Shown: piece after piece, positions 47,876 through 56,147 of the stretch
Layout: every line of letters starts with the position of its first letter
How positions within the stretch are numbered: the first letter of the stretch is position 1
DNA from: Salinarchaeum sp. Harcht-Bsk1
GTDB taxonomy: Archaea; Halobacteriota; Halobacteria; Halobacteriales; Salinarchaeaceae
DNA length: 64,000 bases
Direction: 5' to 3'
NCBI RefSeq assembly: GCF_000403645.1
Contig: NC_021313.1
Coordinates: forward strand, 434,001 to 498,000
The notes under the pieces: generated by a model
Seen by the model: only the letters and a program-made list of their open reading frames with translations
The model's database searches: none
What the model was told of the DNA's origin: nothing
Translations under genes and position numbers: made by a program

Positions 47876-48673
47876 ATGGCACCCACGGTCCAGCTTCCGG
47901 AGACGGAGCAGATCCCCGAGTGGCTACTGGACTGGCCGATCGTGCTGGTGTCGCTGATCGTGCTCGTCGGCGTGCTCGCCGGGTTCCTGCTGGGCCGGGT
48001 GAGTCGAAGCGTCCTCGAGGCCGCTGGTATCCCGGAGTCCGTCGAAGGGACGGCGTTCGAACGGACGGCACAGAGCCTCGGCACGTCGACGGTGTCGATC
48101 GTCTCGCGGCTGCTCTCCTGGTTCGTCTACGGCGTGACGCTCCTCGCCGCCATCTTCGCGTTCCAGCCGACCGATACGAACTGGCTCTGGCAGCGGATCG
48201 TCGCGTTCATCCCCCAGGTGTTCATCGCGTTGCTGGTCGTCGTGCTCGGGTTCGTCGTCGCCGACAAGGCCGAGTTGCTGGTCAGCGAGCGCCTCCGCGG
48301 CGTCAAGCTTCCCGAGGTCTCCGTGCTGCCCAAGATCGTCAAGTACAGCGTCCTCTACGTCGCTTTCCTCGTCGCACTGGGCCAGATCGGCGTGGCGACG
48401 GGGGCCCTGCTCGTGCTGCTCGGGATCTACGTCCTCGGCGTCGTCCTCCTCGGTGCCGTCGCGACGAAGGACATCCTCTCCGCCGGCGCGGCGGGGATCT
48501 ATCTCCTCTTGCGAGAGCCCTACGGCATCGGCGATCGCGTCACCATCGGGGAACGCGAGGGCGTGGTGCAGGAAGTCGGCGTGCTCGTCACGCACCTGGA
48601 AGACGAGGATGCCGAGTACGTCGTTCCCAACGACAAGGTCTTCGAGCACGGCGTCCGTCGCCTGCGGAACTGA
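47876..48673 (+). CDS. MscS-type mechanosensitive ion channel family protein
   Basis: 265 residues. Four hydrophobic segments (IVLVSLIVLVGVLAGFLLG; LLSWFVYGVTLLAAIFAF; FIALLVVVLGFVVA; and the paired TM region VALGQIGVATGALLVLLGIYVLGVVLLG), followed by the MscS beta domain (REPYGIGDRVTIGEREGVVQEVGVLVTHLEDEDAEYVVPND). The pore-lining helix region with its Gly/Ala content and the YVVPND motif are typical. It would release solutes on hypo-osmotic shock. The start codon abuts the dacZ stop (no gap), so it is translationally coupled to c-di-AMP synthesis. Confidence 0.9.
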   Translation: MAPTVQLPETEQIPEWLLDWPIVLVSLIVLVGVLAGFLLGRVSRSVLEAAGIPESVEGTAFERTAQSLGTSTVSIVSRLLSWFVYGVTLLAAIFAFQPTDTNWLWQRIVAFIPQVFIALLVVVLGFVVADKAELLVSERLRGVKLPEVSVLPKIVKYSVLYVAFLVALGQIGVATGALLVLLGIYVLGVVLLGAVATKDILSAGAAGIYLLLREPYGIGDRVTIGEREGVVQEVGVLVTHLEDEDAEYVVPNDKVFEHGVRRLRN

Positions 48674-48754
48674 CCGAGGCGTTGCCCTGCTGATGGCCCC
48701 CGGACTGGGCAGCGAGTCGTCTGTGGCAGTAGCACCGTACAGGAACAAACGTGC

Positions 48755-49282
48755 TCAGTCCAGGTCCTGCGCTTCGTCGGTAGCGATCGGTTCGGCGGGG
48801 ACGCCTGCAACCGTCGCGTCCGCTGGAACGTCCTCCGCCACGAGCGAATTCGCTGCCACCTGGGCACCTGGCCCGATTTCGACGCCAGGGAGCACGATCG
48901 CCCCCGCTCCGATCATCGCGCGTTCGCCGACGACGACCTCCCCGGTCCGGTACTCCTCCTGGAGGAACTCGTGACAGAGGATCGTCGCATCGTACCCGAC
49001 GATCGCGTGCTTCTCGACGGTGATCAGTTCCGGCCAGAACACGTCCGGCGTGGACTCGAGCCCCCAGGCGACGCCCTCGCCGACGCCGACGCCGATCCGG
49101 CGGAGCAGCCAGTTCTTGAGCCTGAGGCTCGGTGAGATCCGACACAGGACGATCACGGCGTAGTTGAGCATCACCCGCAACGGATGCTTCGCGTCCGGCC
49201 AGTGGTACAGGGAGTTGCGCGGCCCCGTCGTCGGATGGCGCGAGAGTCCGTGGTGGCGGCGCTCGGCCTCGTCGTCGCTCAC
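48755..49282 (-). CDS. Hexapeptide-repeat acyltransferase
   Basis: 175 residues. A left-handed beta-helix is visible from ~110 (VVVGERAMIGAGAIVLPGVEIGPGAQVAANSLV), which is the hexapeptide-repeat signature of maltose/galactoside O-acetyltransferase-like enzymes. A short hydrophobic segment (VMLNYAVIVLCRISP) precedes it. Acyl donor and acceptor are unknown. The GTG at 49282 gives the likely start, since the upstream frame overlaps E1 alpha. It follows E1 alpha by 103 bases on the same strand. Confidence 0.7.
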   Translation of the reverse strand: MSDDEAERRHHGLSRHPTTGPRNSLYHWPDAKHPLRVMLNYAVIVLCRISPSLRLKNWLLRRIGVGVGEGVAWGLESTPDVFWPELITVEKHAIVGYDATILCHEFLQEEYRTGEVVVGERAMIGAGAIVLPGVEIGPGAQVAANSLVAEDVPADATVAGVPAEPIATDEAQDLD

Positions 49283-49385
49283 GCCAGCCCGTTTGCGGGG
49301 GAGGGTATAGTGGGTTTCCCTGTGGATGGCGATTCCGGGTCGTCGCAGGCCGTCGAGCGTCGGGGAGCAGGCGCCTGGAAACGGA

Positions 49386-50522
49386 TCACTCGTCTCTGGT
49401 GAGTGCGTCGTCGCCGTGTCGCTCGCGGAGTGTAGCCAACTCCCGGTGCTGTTCGCCGAGCCGTGCAGGCTGCTCCTCGTAGACGTGCTCGAACATCGAG
49501 AGCGGGTCGGCCTCGACCGCCTCCGCCGCGTCGATCGCCTCGGCCACCGTCTCCTCGATACGCGACTCGATCCCATCGATGCGATCCCCGTCGAGACGCC
49601 CCGTCCGCCGGAGGAACGTCTCCATCCGGTCGATCGGGTCCAGTTCCTTCCAGCGCTCGACCTCGGCCTCGTCCCGGTACGCGCTCGGGTCGTCGGCCGT
49701 GGTGTGCGCACCGTAGCGGTAGGTTAGCGTCTCGATCAGGATCGGTTTGCTCGCGCGGCCGACCGCCTCGTCCACGAGAGCGGGGTCCGGATCACGGGCT
49801 TGCTCGGCCGCGGCCCTCGTCGTCTCGTAGACGGCGAGGGGATCCATCCCGTCGACCTGGATACCGCGGAAGCCGTACGCCTGGGCTTTCTGGGCGATCG
49901 TCGCGCTCGCGGTCTGGTCCTCCCTCGGGACCGAGATGGCCCACTGGTTGTTGTTACAGACGAAGACCACCGGCGCGTCGAAGACGCTCGCGAAGTTCAG
50001 CCCCTCGTGAACGTCGCCCTCGCTCGTCGCGCCGTCGCCGAACTGACAGCAGACGACGGCGTCGTCGTCCTCGTAGTCGATCGCCATCCCGAGGCCAGCG
50101 GCGTGGGGGACCTGCGAACCGATCGAGATGTTGAGCGGCAACACGGTGGCGTCCGCGAGCGTGGCGTTGCCCGCCTCGTGACCCATCCAGTACTGGAGGT
50201 AGCCACCGACGACGCCCCGGGAGAGTGGAATTCCGTGTTCGCGGTACTGGTAGACCATCCAGTCCTCGGGCGCGAAGGCGTAGGTCGTTCCGACCTGGGC
50301 GGCTTCCTGGCCAGCCAGCGGTGCGTAGGTCCCCATCCGACCCTGGCGCTGGAGGCTCACGCACCGCTCGTCGAAGCGCCGGTAGAGGCGCATGTCGGCG
50401 TAGAGCGCGACGAGTTCGTCGTCCGTGAGGTCTGGCTCGTACCCCGCGGCGAGTTCGCCGTCGGCGGAGAGCAGCGTGAGCGGATCGTCGTGCGGGCGAT
50501 CCAGGAGGTCCGCGGCGTCCAT
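49386..50522 (-). CDS. 2-oxoacid dehydrogenase E1 component, alpha subunit
   Basis: 378 residues. TPP-binding motif GDGATSEGDVHEGLNFASVF ending in NNN (VFVCNNNQWAIS), and YREHG/GHEAGNA segments typical of pyruvate or branched-chain 2-oxoacid dehydrogenase E1 alpha. Substrate specificity is undetermined. It is an orphan: E1 beta, E2 and E3 are absent from the window. ATG at 50522 was preferred; a GTG at 50546 is possible. Directly upstream is a tandem 25-base repeat array that probably controls it. Confidence 0.88.
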   Translation of the reverse strand: MDAADLLDRPHDDPLTLLSADGELAAGYEPDLTDDELVALYADMRLYRRFDERCVSLQRQGRMGTYAPLAGQEAAQVGTTYAFAPEDWMVYQYREHGIPLSRGVVGGYLQYWMGHEAGNATLADATVLPLNISIGSQVPHAAGLGMAIDYEDDDAVVCCQFGDGATSEGDVHEGLNFASVFDAPVVFVCNNNQWAISVPREDQTASATIAQKAQAYGFRGIQVDGMDPLAVYETTRAAAEQARDPDPALVDEAVGRASKPILIETLTYRYGAHTTADDPSAYRDEAEVERWKELDPIDRMETFLRRTGRLDGDRIDGIESRIEETVAEAIDAAEAVEADPLSMFEHVYEEQPARLGEQHRELATLRERHGDDALTRDE

Positions 50523-50544
50523 GCGTGGCTCGAAGGCGCGGGGC

Positions 50545-50645
50545 ACAATATGTGTCGGGGTTGGTGCTCCGATACGTGTCGGTGGTTATCGATCCGATAC
50601 GTGTCGGTGGTTATCGATCCGATACGTGTCGGAGGTTGGCATCGA
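50545..50645. repeat. Tandem 25-base operator-like repeats upstream of E1 alpha
   Basis: Three copies beginning at 50568, 50593 and 50618 with period 25. Each holds CCGATACGTGTCGG, a near-palindrome (arms CCGA/TCGG, core ACGT), and TTATCGA in the first two. A degraded fourth copy lies at ~50546-50567 (AATATGTGTCGGGG). The array occupies the promoter region of the E1 alpha gene. Confidence 0.75.
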
Positions 50646-50688
50646 GTGACGAGGTCGGTCGCGGCCGGGCGCCGCTCCCCCGACAGTG

Positions 50689-51027
50689 CTACTCCTGCCA
50701 ACTCGGATTCGTCCGTGGCGGACTGAACACGTCGATGCCACGAACGGTCGTCTCGCCACGGTTCTCCGCGCCGTGGGGCTCGTCGGCGGGAATCGCGTAG
50801 GTGTCGCCGGGACCGACGACGAGCTCCTCGTCGTCGAGGAGGAAAGTCAATTCGCCCTCGTAGACGACGCCGGTCTGCTCGTTGTCGTGGCTGTGTTCCG
50901 GGACGACGGCGCCGGGTTCGATCGCGAACCCCTGGACGTTCATCCGCTCTTCGCCGGCGAGCAGCGAGAGGTGGACGCCGTCGACGGCCTCGGTCGCGTC
51001 GTCTTCGTCGAAGTGTTCGACTTCCAT
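50689..51027 (-). CDS. Cupin-domain protein
   Basis: 112-residue single-domain cupin. Motif 1 has PEHSHDNEQTGVVYEGE (His-x-His and Glu/Gln ligands) and motif 2 has GDTYAIPADEPHGAEN (His). The intact metal ligands suggest a metal-binding enzyme or small-molecule sensor; substrate unknown. It is preceded by its own leaderless promoter (TATA at 51052-51057) and four degenerate 32-base repeats. It may be transcribed into E1 alpha downstream, though that gene has its own repeat region. Confidence 0.85.
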   Translation of the reverse strand: MEVEHFDEDDATEAVDGVHLSLLAGEERMNVQGFAIEPGAVVPEHSHDNEQTGVVYEGELTFLLDDEELVVGPGDTYAIPADEPHGAENRGETTVRGIDVFSPPRTNPSWQE

Positions 51028-51051
51028 GGTCCGGGCAACGTGGCCCGCCAG

Positions 51052-51057
51052 AATAAA
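51052..51057 (-). promoter_or_regulatory. TATA box of the cupin gene
   Basis: TTTATT on the minus strand, centred ~28 bases before the cupin ATG at 51027. Confidence 0.55.
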
Positions 51058-51098
51058 CGTAGGTGGCGGGGCAAGCGAGTCGACGAAGACCGACCACC

Positions 51099-51225
51099 AG
51101 CGCGGATACAGTCGATGACGATCGACCGGAAGCGTGTGTAGAGTCGAAGAAGACGGAACGGAGCGTCGGTAGTGTGGGCGAACACCGAACGGAAGCGTCG
51201 ATAGCGTCGGCGATTATCGAACGCC
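51099..51225. repeat. Four degenerate 32-base tandem repeats upstream of the cupin gene
   Basis: Units start with AGCG at 51099, 51131, 51162 and 51194; a fifth AGCG at 51226 continues the spacing into the cheC end. Shared pattern: AGCG, then G-TA--GTCG--GA, then TCGAACGGA or a variant. The last unit contains GATAGCGTCGGCGATTATCGA, which aligns with the 25-base unit upstream of E1 alpha (GATACGTGTCGGTGGTTATCGA). It lies ~70-200 bases before the cupin start. Confidence 0.6.
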
Positions 51226-51232
51226 AGCGCCG

Positions 51233-52516
51233 TCACTTCAGATCGTCGTACGCGGCGGGTTCGAGCGCGTCCGGGTCCGAGGCCGCTGTCCTCGCTTCCG
51301 GCATCGACATCTCGCCGAGCACCTGGCGGAACGAGTGCTCCTCCGGGATCGCGTAGAGGTCGCAGTTGATCTCCCGGCCCGCGGCGCGGACGGTCGCATC
51401 GAGGAGGAATGCGTACTCCTGGCTCGGGCCGAGTCGATCGACCAGCGAGCCGAGCGTGGCCGAGGCGGTGTCCTCGACGATCTCCGGGGGATTGTGCTGG
51501 ATCTTCCGGTCGAGCGTGTTGGCCCAGCCGTCGATGAAGCCGCTGGTCATGATGTTGCCGATCTCCTCGATCGCCGAGCGGTGCTGGTCGGTCAGGCCCG
51601 GCTCCGACGTCTCGATCGGGAGCAGGGCGTCGCCGACGTTGATCGCAGAGTGCTCGTCGAAGAGGATGACGATGAAGCCACCGGGCGCGGCCTGAAGCTC
51701 CGCGACGGAGCCGATCCGCTGGGCCGACGGCGCGTGGCGGGAGACCTCCGGGATCGGAACGAACGTCGTCCGGCCGACTTCGACGTCGATCTGGATTCCC
51801 GTCATACCACTGAGCTTGTCGGCGGCCCGGCCCGCACCGCGCTTGGTCATCTCCGTGAACGCGGAGAGCTTCTCGATGGAGATCGGGAACTCCTGCTCGG
51901 GGACGGCCTCGCCGACGACCGCTGCGAACGAGCTCCGCTCGGGGAACATGTATATGTGGAAGTCGATACCGGCGTCGGGTGACGCTGGATCGTCTCCGGA
52001 CGCGTCTCGGGGCGCCTGGAGCTGGCTCGTGAAGGTGAGCGCCGTGCGTCGATCGTCCCACGTCGGGACGCTCCCGGGAATCACGTCGCCAGCCGCGCCA
52101 GAGATGTACGTCGGCGGCCCGAGCTGGAGCCGGGTGTCGAAGTGGTTGGCCCAGGCGTCGACGAACCCGCCGGTCATGATGTTGGCAACCTCGCTGACGG
52201 TGCTGCGGTCGAGGGTCGCGTCGACGTCGTCCCAGTGCTCCGGGACGATGCGTTCGAGGAGTCGGCCGGCGCTCTCGCGGTCGAAGACGAGCACGATCGA
52301 GCCCTCCATGCCGCCCTCGAAGCCGATCTCGACGCCGACGAACGTCGCGTCGTCGTCGAACCGGTCAGCGATGTCGCCGGCCGGAACGAGGTCGGCGCTC
52401 GTGACCTCGACGGACGTCTCGGTGTCGCTGAGCTGTGCGAGCGAACTGGCCGCGCTGCTCGCGCCACGGTTCGCGAGTTCGTTGAACGTGCCCAGCGTTT
52501 TCACGTCGACGCGCAT
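51233..52516 (-). CDS. cheC: Double-domain CheC-type phosphatase
   Basis: 427 residues containing two CheC-like halves. Each has the phosphatase helix with Glu and Asn three residues apart: EVANIMTGGFVDAWANHF (~115-132) and EIGNIMTSGFIDGWAN (~313-328). CheC dephosphorylates CheY-P and tunes taxis adaptation; a two-domain form is known in haloarchaea. The CheY gene starts two bases upstream on the same strand, so target and phosphatase are co-expressed. Confidence 0.88.
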   Translation of the reverse strand: MRVDVKTLGTFNELANRGASSAASSLAQLSDTETSVEVTSADLVPAGDIADRFDDDATFVGVEIGFEGGMEGSIVLVFDRESAGRLLERIVPEHWDDVDATLDRSTVSEVANIMTGGFVDAWANHFDTRLQLGPPTYISGAAGDVIPGSVPTWDDRRTALTFTSQLQAPRDASGDDPASPDAGIDFHIYMFPERSSFAAVVGEAVPEQEFPISIEKLSAFTEMTKRGAGRAADKLSGMTGIQIDVEVGRTTFVPIPEVSRHAPSAQRIGSVAELQAAPGGFIVILFDEHSAINVGDALLPIETSEPGLTDQHRSAIEEIGNIMTSGFIDGWANTLDRKIQHNPPEIVEDTASATLGSLVDRLGPSQEYAFLLDATVRAAGREINCDLYAIPEEHSFRQVLGEMSMPEARTAASDPDALEPAAYDDLK

Positions 52517-52518
52517 GG

Positions 52519-52881
52519 TCAGTGGGCGACTGCGTCGTCGATTGCTTCGAGGACGTTCGGCTTCTGGAACGGCTTCGTGATGTACCCGTCAGCGCCCGCC
52601 TTGATCGCCTCCTTCATCATCTCTTCCTGTTCGACGGAGGTACACATGATGACGCTGGCGCCCGGCGATTCGTCCTTGATCGCTGCGGTCGCCTCGATGC
52701 CGTCACGGATCGGCATCGCGATATCCATCATCACGACGTTGGGCTCCGCCTCCCGGTAGAGCTCCACCGCCTCGACCCCGTTTTCCGCCTCGCCCACGAT
52801 GTGGTGTTCCTCGTCGAGGATCTCCCGGAGGAGATTTCGCATAAAGTCCGAGTCGTCGACGATCATCACGTTCTCTGGCAT
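52519..52881 (-). CDS. cheY: Chemotaxis response regulator CheY
   Basis: 120-residue single receiver domain. Acidic pocket IVDDSD, phospho-acceptor Asp in VVMMDIAMP, conserved Thr/Ser at IMCTS and Lys in ITKPF are all present. Phosphorylated CheY switches the archaellum through CheF. The ATG at 52881 starts the receiver domain; longer in-frame starts add no known sequence. It is upstream of cheC by two bases. Confidence 0.95.
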   Translation of the reverse strand: MPENVMIVDDSDFMRNLLREILDEEHHIVGEAENGVEAVELYREAEPNVVMMDIAMPIRDGIEATAAIKDESPGASVIMCTSVEQEEMMKEAIKAGADGYITKPFQKPNVLEAIDDAVAH

Positions 52882-53092
52882 ACGAGCTACCAGTCGTTCC
52901 ACAGACCGTACCAAAAGGGTGTTCCCCCTGTTATCACGTGGGAAAATTAGCTGGACAGATTCGGGGTATGCTTCACACGTCGTTACGGCTGCTCACACCT
53001 CGTATCGATAGCTGAAGCGAGCGACCCTGCGAACGTCGATAGAGTTCGTCCGCAACGAGCGCTGCTAAAATCCGTCCTGCCGAGACTGGCGA

Positions 53093-54652
53093 TCAGCGGT
53101 GGAGCCAGCGGTTGTCGCCCTCGTCCCAGGAGTCGAGCACGTTCTCCTGGACGTCGCCGGTGATGCGAGCGACGTAACGGAGACTCGTGGTGTGGTGATC
53201 CATGGTCAACGCGCCGGTCCCGGCCGGCTCGTCCTCGTCGACGGACGCTTCCGGGTGCCCGTCGACGAACTCGCGGAGCTGGTCGGCGGCCCGGTGGCCG
53301 ATCCAGCCCACGTTCTCGTAGTACGTGATCGCCCGATGGGCACCTGACGGGCTGCTCTCGGTAACGAGGAACTCGATCCACTCCATCACGAGCAGGTCCG
53401 ATACGTAGCCCGAGGGGAGTTCGCGGAGATACGGCTTCTCTCCGCCAGCGCCGCCCATCGCCGGCTGACGGGCTCCGGTACGCGGCGGCTGTGGTGCAGG
53501 CTGTGACGCCGGCTGAGCGGGAGGCTGGTGTGCGCCCGTCTCGTGGGCGGGCTCCGGTTCCGGTTCCGGTTCCGGTTCCTCGGCCTGGAGTTCGTCGTCC
53601 TCCTCGAATAGTGCATCGACGCGCTCGTCGGCGGCGCCCTCGTCGTCCACGCCTCCCTCGGTTGCGTGCGTATCTTGCTCGTCTTCGATTTTGGCCGGTT
53701 CTTCGACAGGGTTGGGTTCGACTTCCTCCTCGGTCTCCGATTCCACCTCGGTCTCCTGTCCGACCTCGGCCTCCGGCTCCTCGTCGGCCGCTGCATCCTC
53801 CTCGCTCCAATCCGCGCCGTCCTCGTACTCCTCACGGAGTTCGTCGAAGCTCTTTGCACCACCCTCCTCGTCCGTCGGGGCGTCGTCACTCTGTGCCATG
53901 GATTCCTCTGTGTCGTCGGCGTCCTCCTCCTCCTCCTCTTCCACCTCCGGCGCCTCGTCCTCTTCCGGCACCTCGTCCTCTTCGAAGTCGTCGTCAAAGA
54001 ACTCCTCCGCATTCGCATCCGTCACGTCCTCGTCGAGTTGGCCGGGCTGCTCCTCGTCGTCTTGTCCCTGGTCGAACAGACCCAGCGACGCACCCTCGCC
54101 CCCGGCGAACCCGTTGGCTCCGTCCTCGTCCACGAAGGGGTTGACCCCCTTGGTGACCATCTTGTAGATGTCCAGGAGTTTCCTGACGTTCTCCTCGATG
54201 TCGTCGACGGACTCCGAGATCTGCTCGTTCTCCGTTCGGACGGTCGATACAGTCGACGAGATGCTCGAGAGTTCGTCCTCGATCTCGTCGACGCGCCCCT
54301 CGAGTTCGCGAACCTGCGCGGACCCGCCGCCACCAGCATCGTCCATCCCGCCGACGTCGAACTCGTCGAAGGCGTCGCCACCACCCTCGTCATCGTCGAA
54401 CGCGAACTCGTCGCCGCCGTCGTCGTCGCCCATACCGGCGATGCCACCGTCGCCAGCGGTCTCGGGCTCGTCGAACATCCCGCTTCCAGCGTCGCCGCCG
54501 GATTCGTCGGCGCCCTCGGGCGGATCGTCGTCACCGAGTATCCAGTCCGTGACGCCGAGCACGCCGAGTGCCGCCAGGGAGCCGGCGACGGCGGCCGGGC
54601 TCGCGACGGCGACGGCAGCGTCGGCGAGCGGGGCGGGATCGAGCGCCACCAT
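53093..54652 (-). CDS. Archaellum accessory protein, ArlC/D/E-like
   Basis: 519 residues. A short hydrophobic N-terminus (ADAAVAVASPAAVAGSLAALGVLG) is followed by an acidic linker, a coiled-coil with ENVRKLLDIYKMVTKGVNPF (the ArlC/FlaC signature), a very acidic disordered region (~190-400), and a C-terminal ArlD/E domain (PSGYVSDLLVMEWIEFL then YYENVGWI and WDEGDNRWLHR). It combines C- and D/E-type features in one chain. These proteins form the cytosolic switch ring that receives CheY-P via CheF. No other arl genes are visible; cheY-cheC and cheF genes are neighbours. Confidence 0.8.
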   Translation of the reverse strand: MVALDPAPLADAAVAVASPAAVAGSLAALGVLGVTDWILGDDDPPEGADESGGDAGSGMFDEPETAGDGGIAGMGDDDGGDEFAFDDDEGGGDAFDEFDVGGMDDAGGGGSAQVRELEGRVDEIEDELSSISSTVSTVRTENEQISESVDDIEENVRKLLDIYKMVTKGVNPFVDEDGANGFAGGEGASLGLFDQGQDDEEQPGQLDEDVTDANAEEFFDDDFEEDEVPEEDEAPEVEEEEEEDADDTEESMAQSDDAPTDEEGGAKSFDELREEYEDGADWSEEDAAADEEPEAEVGQETEVESETEEEVEPNPVEEPAKIEDEQDTHATEGGVDDEGAADERVDALFEEDDELQAEEPEPEPEPEPAHETGAHQPPAQPASQPAPQPPRTGARQPAMGGAGGEKPYLRELPSGYVSDLLVMEWIEFLVTESSPSGAHRAITYYENVGWIGHRAADQLREFVDGHPEASVDEDEPAGTGALTMDHHTTSLRYVARITGDVQENVLDSWDEGDNRWLHR

Positions 54653-55014
54653 TGTACTGTAACGCGGGCCGATTATCACTTCAAGATTTCGGCTGTTTGA
54701 CCGACATACCGTACATTACTAACCGTCTGTTCCGGAAATTTGCTATCGTGCAAGATCTCGGAGATCGCCGTATAGACACCTTTTCCCCGCTATTTCTGGC
54801 CGATAACGGCAAGGCCAAATCCAATCATTTCGAGGGGCGACCGTCGGACCGAAGGTGCCGTGGTTATCTCACACGATAATTTCAGGTTCATCGTTCCAGC
54901 TCGATCGAGGGAATTGCCAGCCCGTTCCCGGTCGCCTGGTCGAAGCAAGCGAGGGCGGTGGAGAAGGTGCCGGAACTGATATGTGACGCCGTGTCGAATC
55001 GGCCACGAACGTCG
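54653..55014. other. Divergent promoter region of arl-like gene and cheF
   Basis: 362 bases with locally lower GC. A TATA-like GATAAT lies ~26 bases upstream of the 54652 start (minus strand). For the plus-strand cheF gene, GTTATCTCACACGATAATTT (~54863-54882) is a possible promoter, leaving a longer leader. No gene is supported. Confidence 0.4.
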
Positions 55015-55917
55015 ATGTCCGGATCCGTGGTCGCGGATTTCGTCGCCGAAGCCATCTACGCTGGCGTCGAGGGCGACGAGCCGACCCAGGCCAGAGTGCT
55101 CCTCTCGGAGGACCAACTGGTACTCGCCGGCGACGGCGGCCGGACCAGCATCGACCTCGACGACGTGTTCGACGTCGTCGTCAGCAAGATTCCCGACGAC
55201 CTCGGCAGCTTCCTCGACCAGTCCGTGCTGGTCGCCTACGCCGCGGACGGCGAGCGACGGACTGCGGTCATCCGCGGCGATCACGAACGGATCGACCGAT
55301 TCTCGCTGTTCCTCCACAAGGCGATCCTCCGGTCCGAACCGGCCGAACTTCGGCATCCGATCCGCGAAGGCGGTCGCGTCCGCGATCCCGCTCCGCAGAC
55401 GGTGGCAGTGCTTCCCGGCGAGGACGCCGTGCGATTCCGGAGCCAGGAGACGGACCTCAACGTGGCACTCGACGATGTCGTCGAGATCGACTACAGGCAG
55501 GGGAACGGCGGCGACCGTCCGACGCTCGTGGTCCGGCACCGCGACGGCGACGACGTCGTGACCTCCGAGATCGTCCAGGACGACGCGAATCGCCTGAACG
55601 TCCTGACTCGACACCTCCGATCCGAGTACTACAGAGCAGACGAGGTGCTCCAGGAACTGGACCTCGAACGGGTAGAGCAGCGAGCGCTCGTCGCTCTCTA
55701 CGCTGGCGTGGCCCCCGACGCACTCGGAGCCGTGCTGGACACCGATGACGGTGACGACGGACGGTCGGGCGGCCTTGGCGAGTCGTCACGGCAACCCGTC
55801 GACCCCGAGTCGGTGCTCGCCGGACTCGTCGATCGGGAACTGGTGACCGACGACGGGACCCTCACGCACGACGGCGCGCTCGTGGCGATCCACCGGATCG
55901 ACGAGGTCGAGGACTGA
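55015..55917 (+). CDS. cheF: Taxis protein CheF (copy 1)
   Basis: 300 residues. The N-terminus SVVADFVAEAIYAG and LLSEDQLVLAGDGGRTSI, the middle RFRSQETDLNVALDDVVEIDY and RQGNGG region, and the C-terminal RVEQRALVALYAGVAPDALG helix match the CheF family, which couples CheY/CheD/CheC to the archaellum. The ATG at 55015 was chosen from family starts; GTG codons at 54958/54967 would add an unmatched leader. It is convergent with a second CheF. Confidence 0.8.
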   Translation: MSGSVVADFVAEAIYAGVEGDEPTQARVLLSEDQLVLAGDGGRTSIDLDDVFDVVVSKIPDDLGSFLDQSVLVAYAADGERRTAVIRGDHERIDRFSLFLHKAILRSEPAELRHPIREGGRVRDPAPQTVAVLPGEDAVRFRSQETDLNVALDDVVEIDYRQGNGGDRPTLVVRHRDGDDVVTSEIVQDDANRLNVLTRHLRSEYYRADEVLQELDLERVEQRALVALYAGVAPDALGAVLDTDDGDDGRSGGLGESSRQPVDPESVLAGLVDRELVTDDGTLTHDGALVAIHRIDEVED

Positions 55918-56010
55918 CGCGTTTGCCGGCCTGGCTGTGTCCGCCGTCGTCCTGTCGAGAGGGATTGGGCCAACGCGTTTGAAGGAAGTGTGGAGTCACG
56001 TTGTGTGGAA

Positions 56011-56082
56011 ATGCGTGGCGGCGCGGTGGAAGAAATGCGTGGCGGCGCGGTGGAAGAAATGCTTGCGGCGCGTTGAGAGGAG
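56011..56082 (+). repeat. 24-base tandem repeat between the two cheF genes
   Basis: Two exact copies (56011-56034 and 56035-56058) of a unit beginning ATGCGTGGCGGCGCGG, with a degraded third copy to 56082 and a weaker match just upstream (GTGTGGAA). It lies between convergent genes. In one frame it would encode a 21-residue peptide with a repeated MRGGAVEE unit, but no ribosome-binding site is seen. Confidence 0.8.
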
Positions 56083-56147
56083 AGGCGTGGCGCCGAGTCT
56101 GGTCGAGTCGTACCCATCGTCCCGTGATCGGCAACCAGATCGGCGCG

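Noticed and set aside
50545-51225. CRISPR array
   Set aside because: The 25- and 32-base units abut each other without unique spacers, and no cas genes are nearby.
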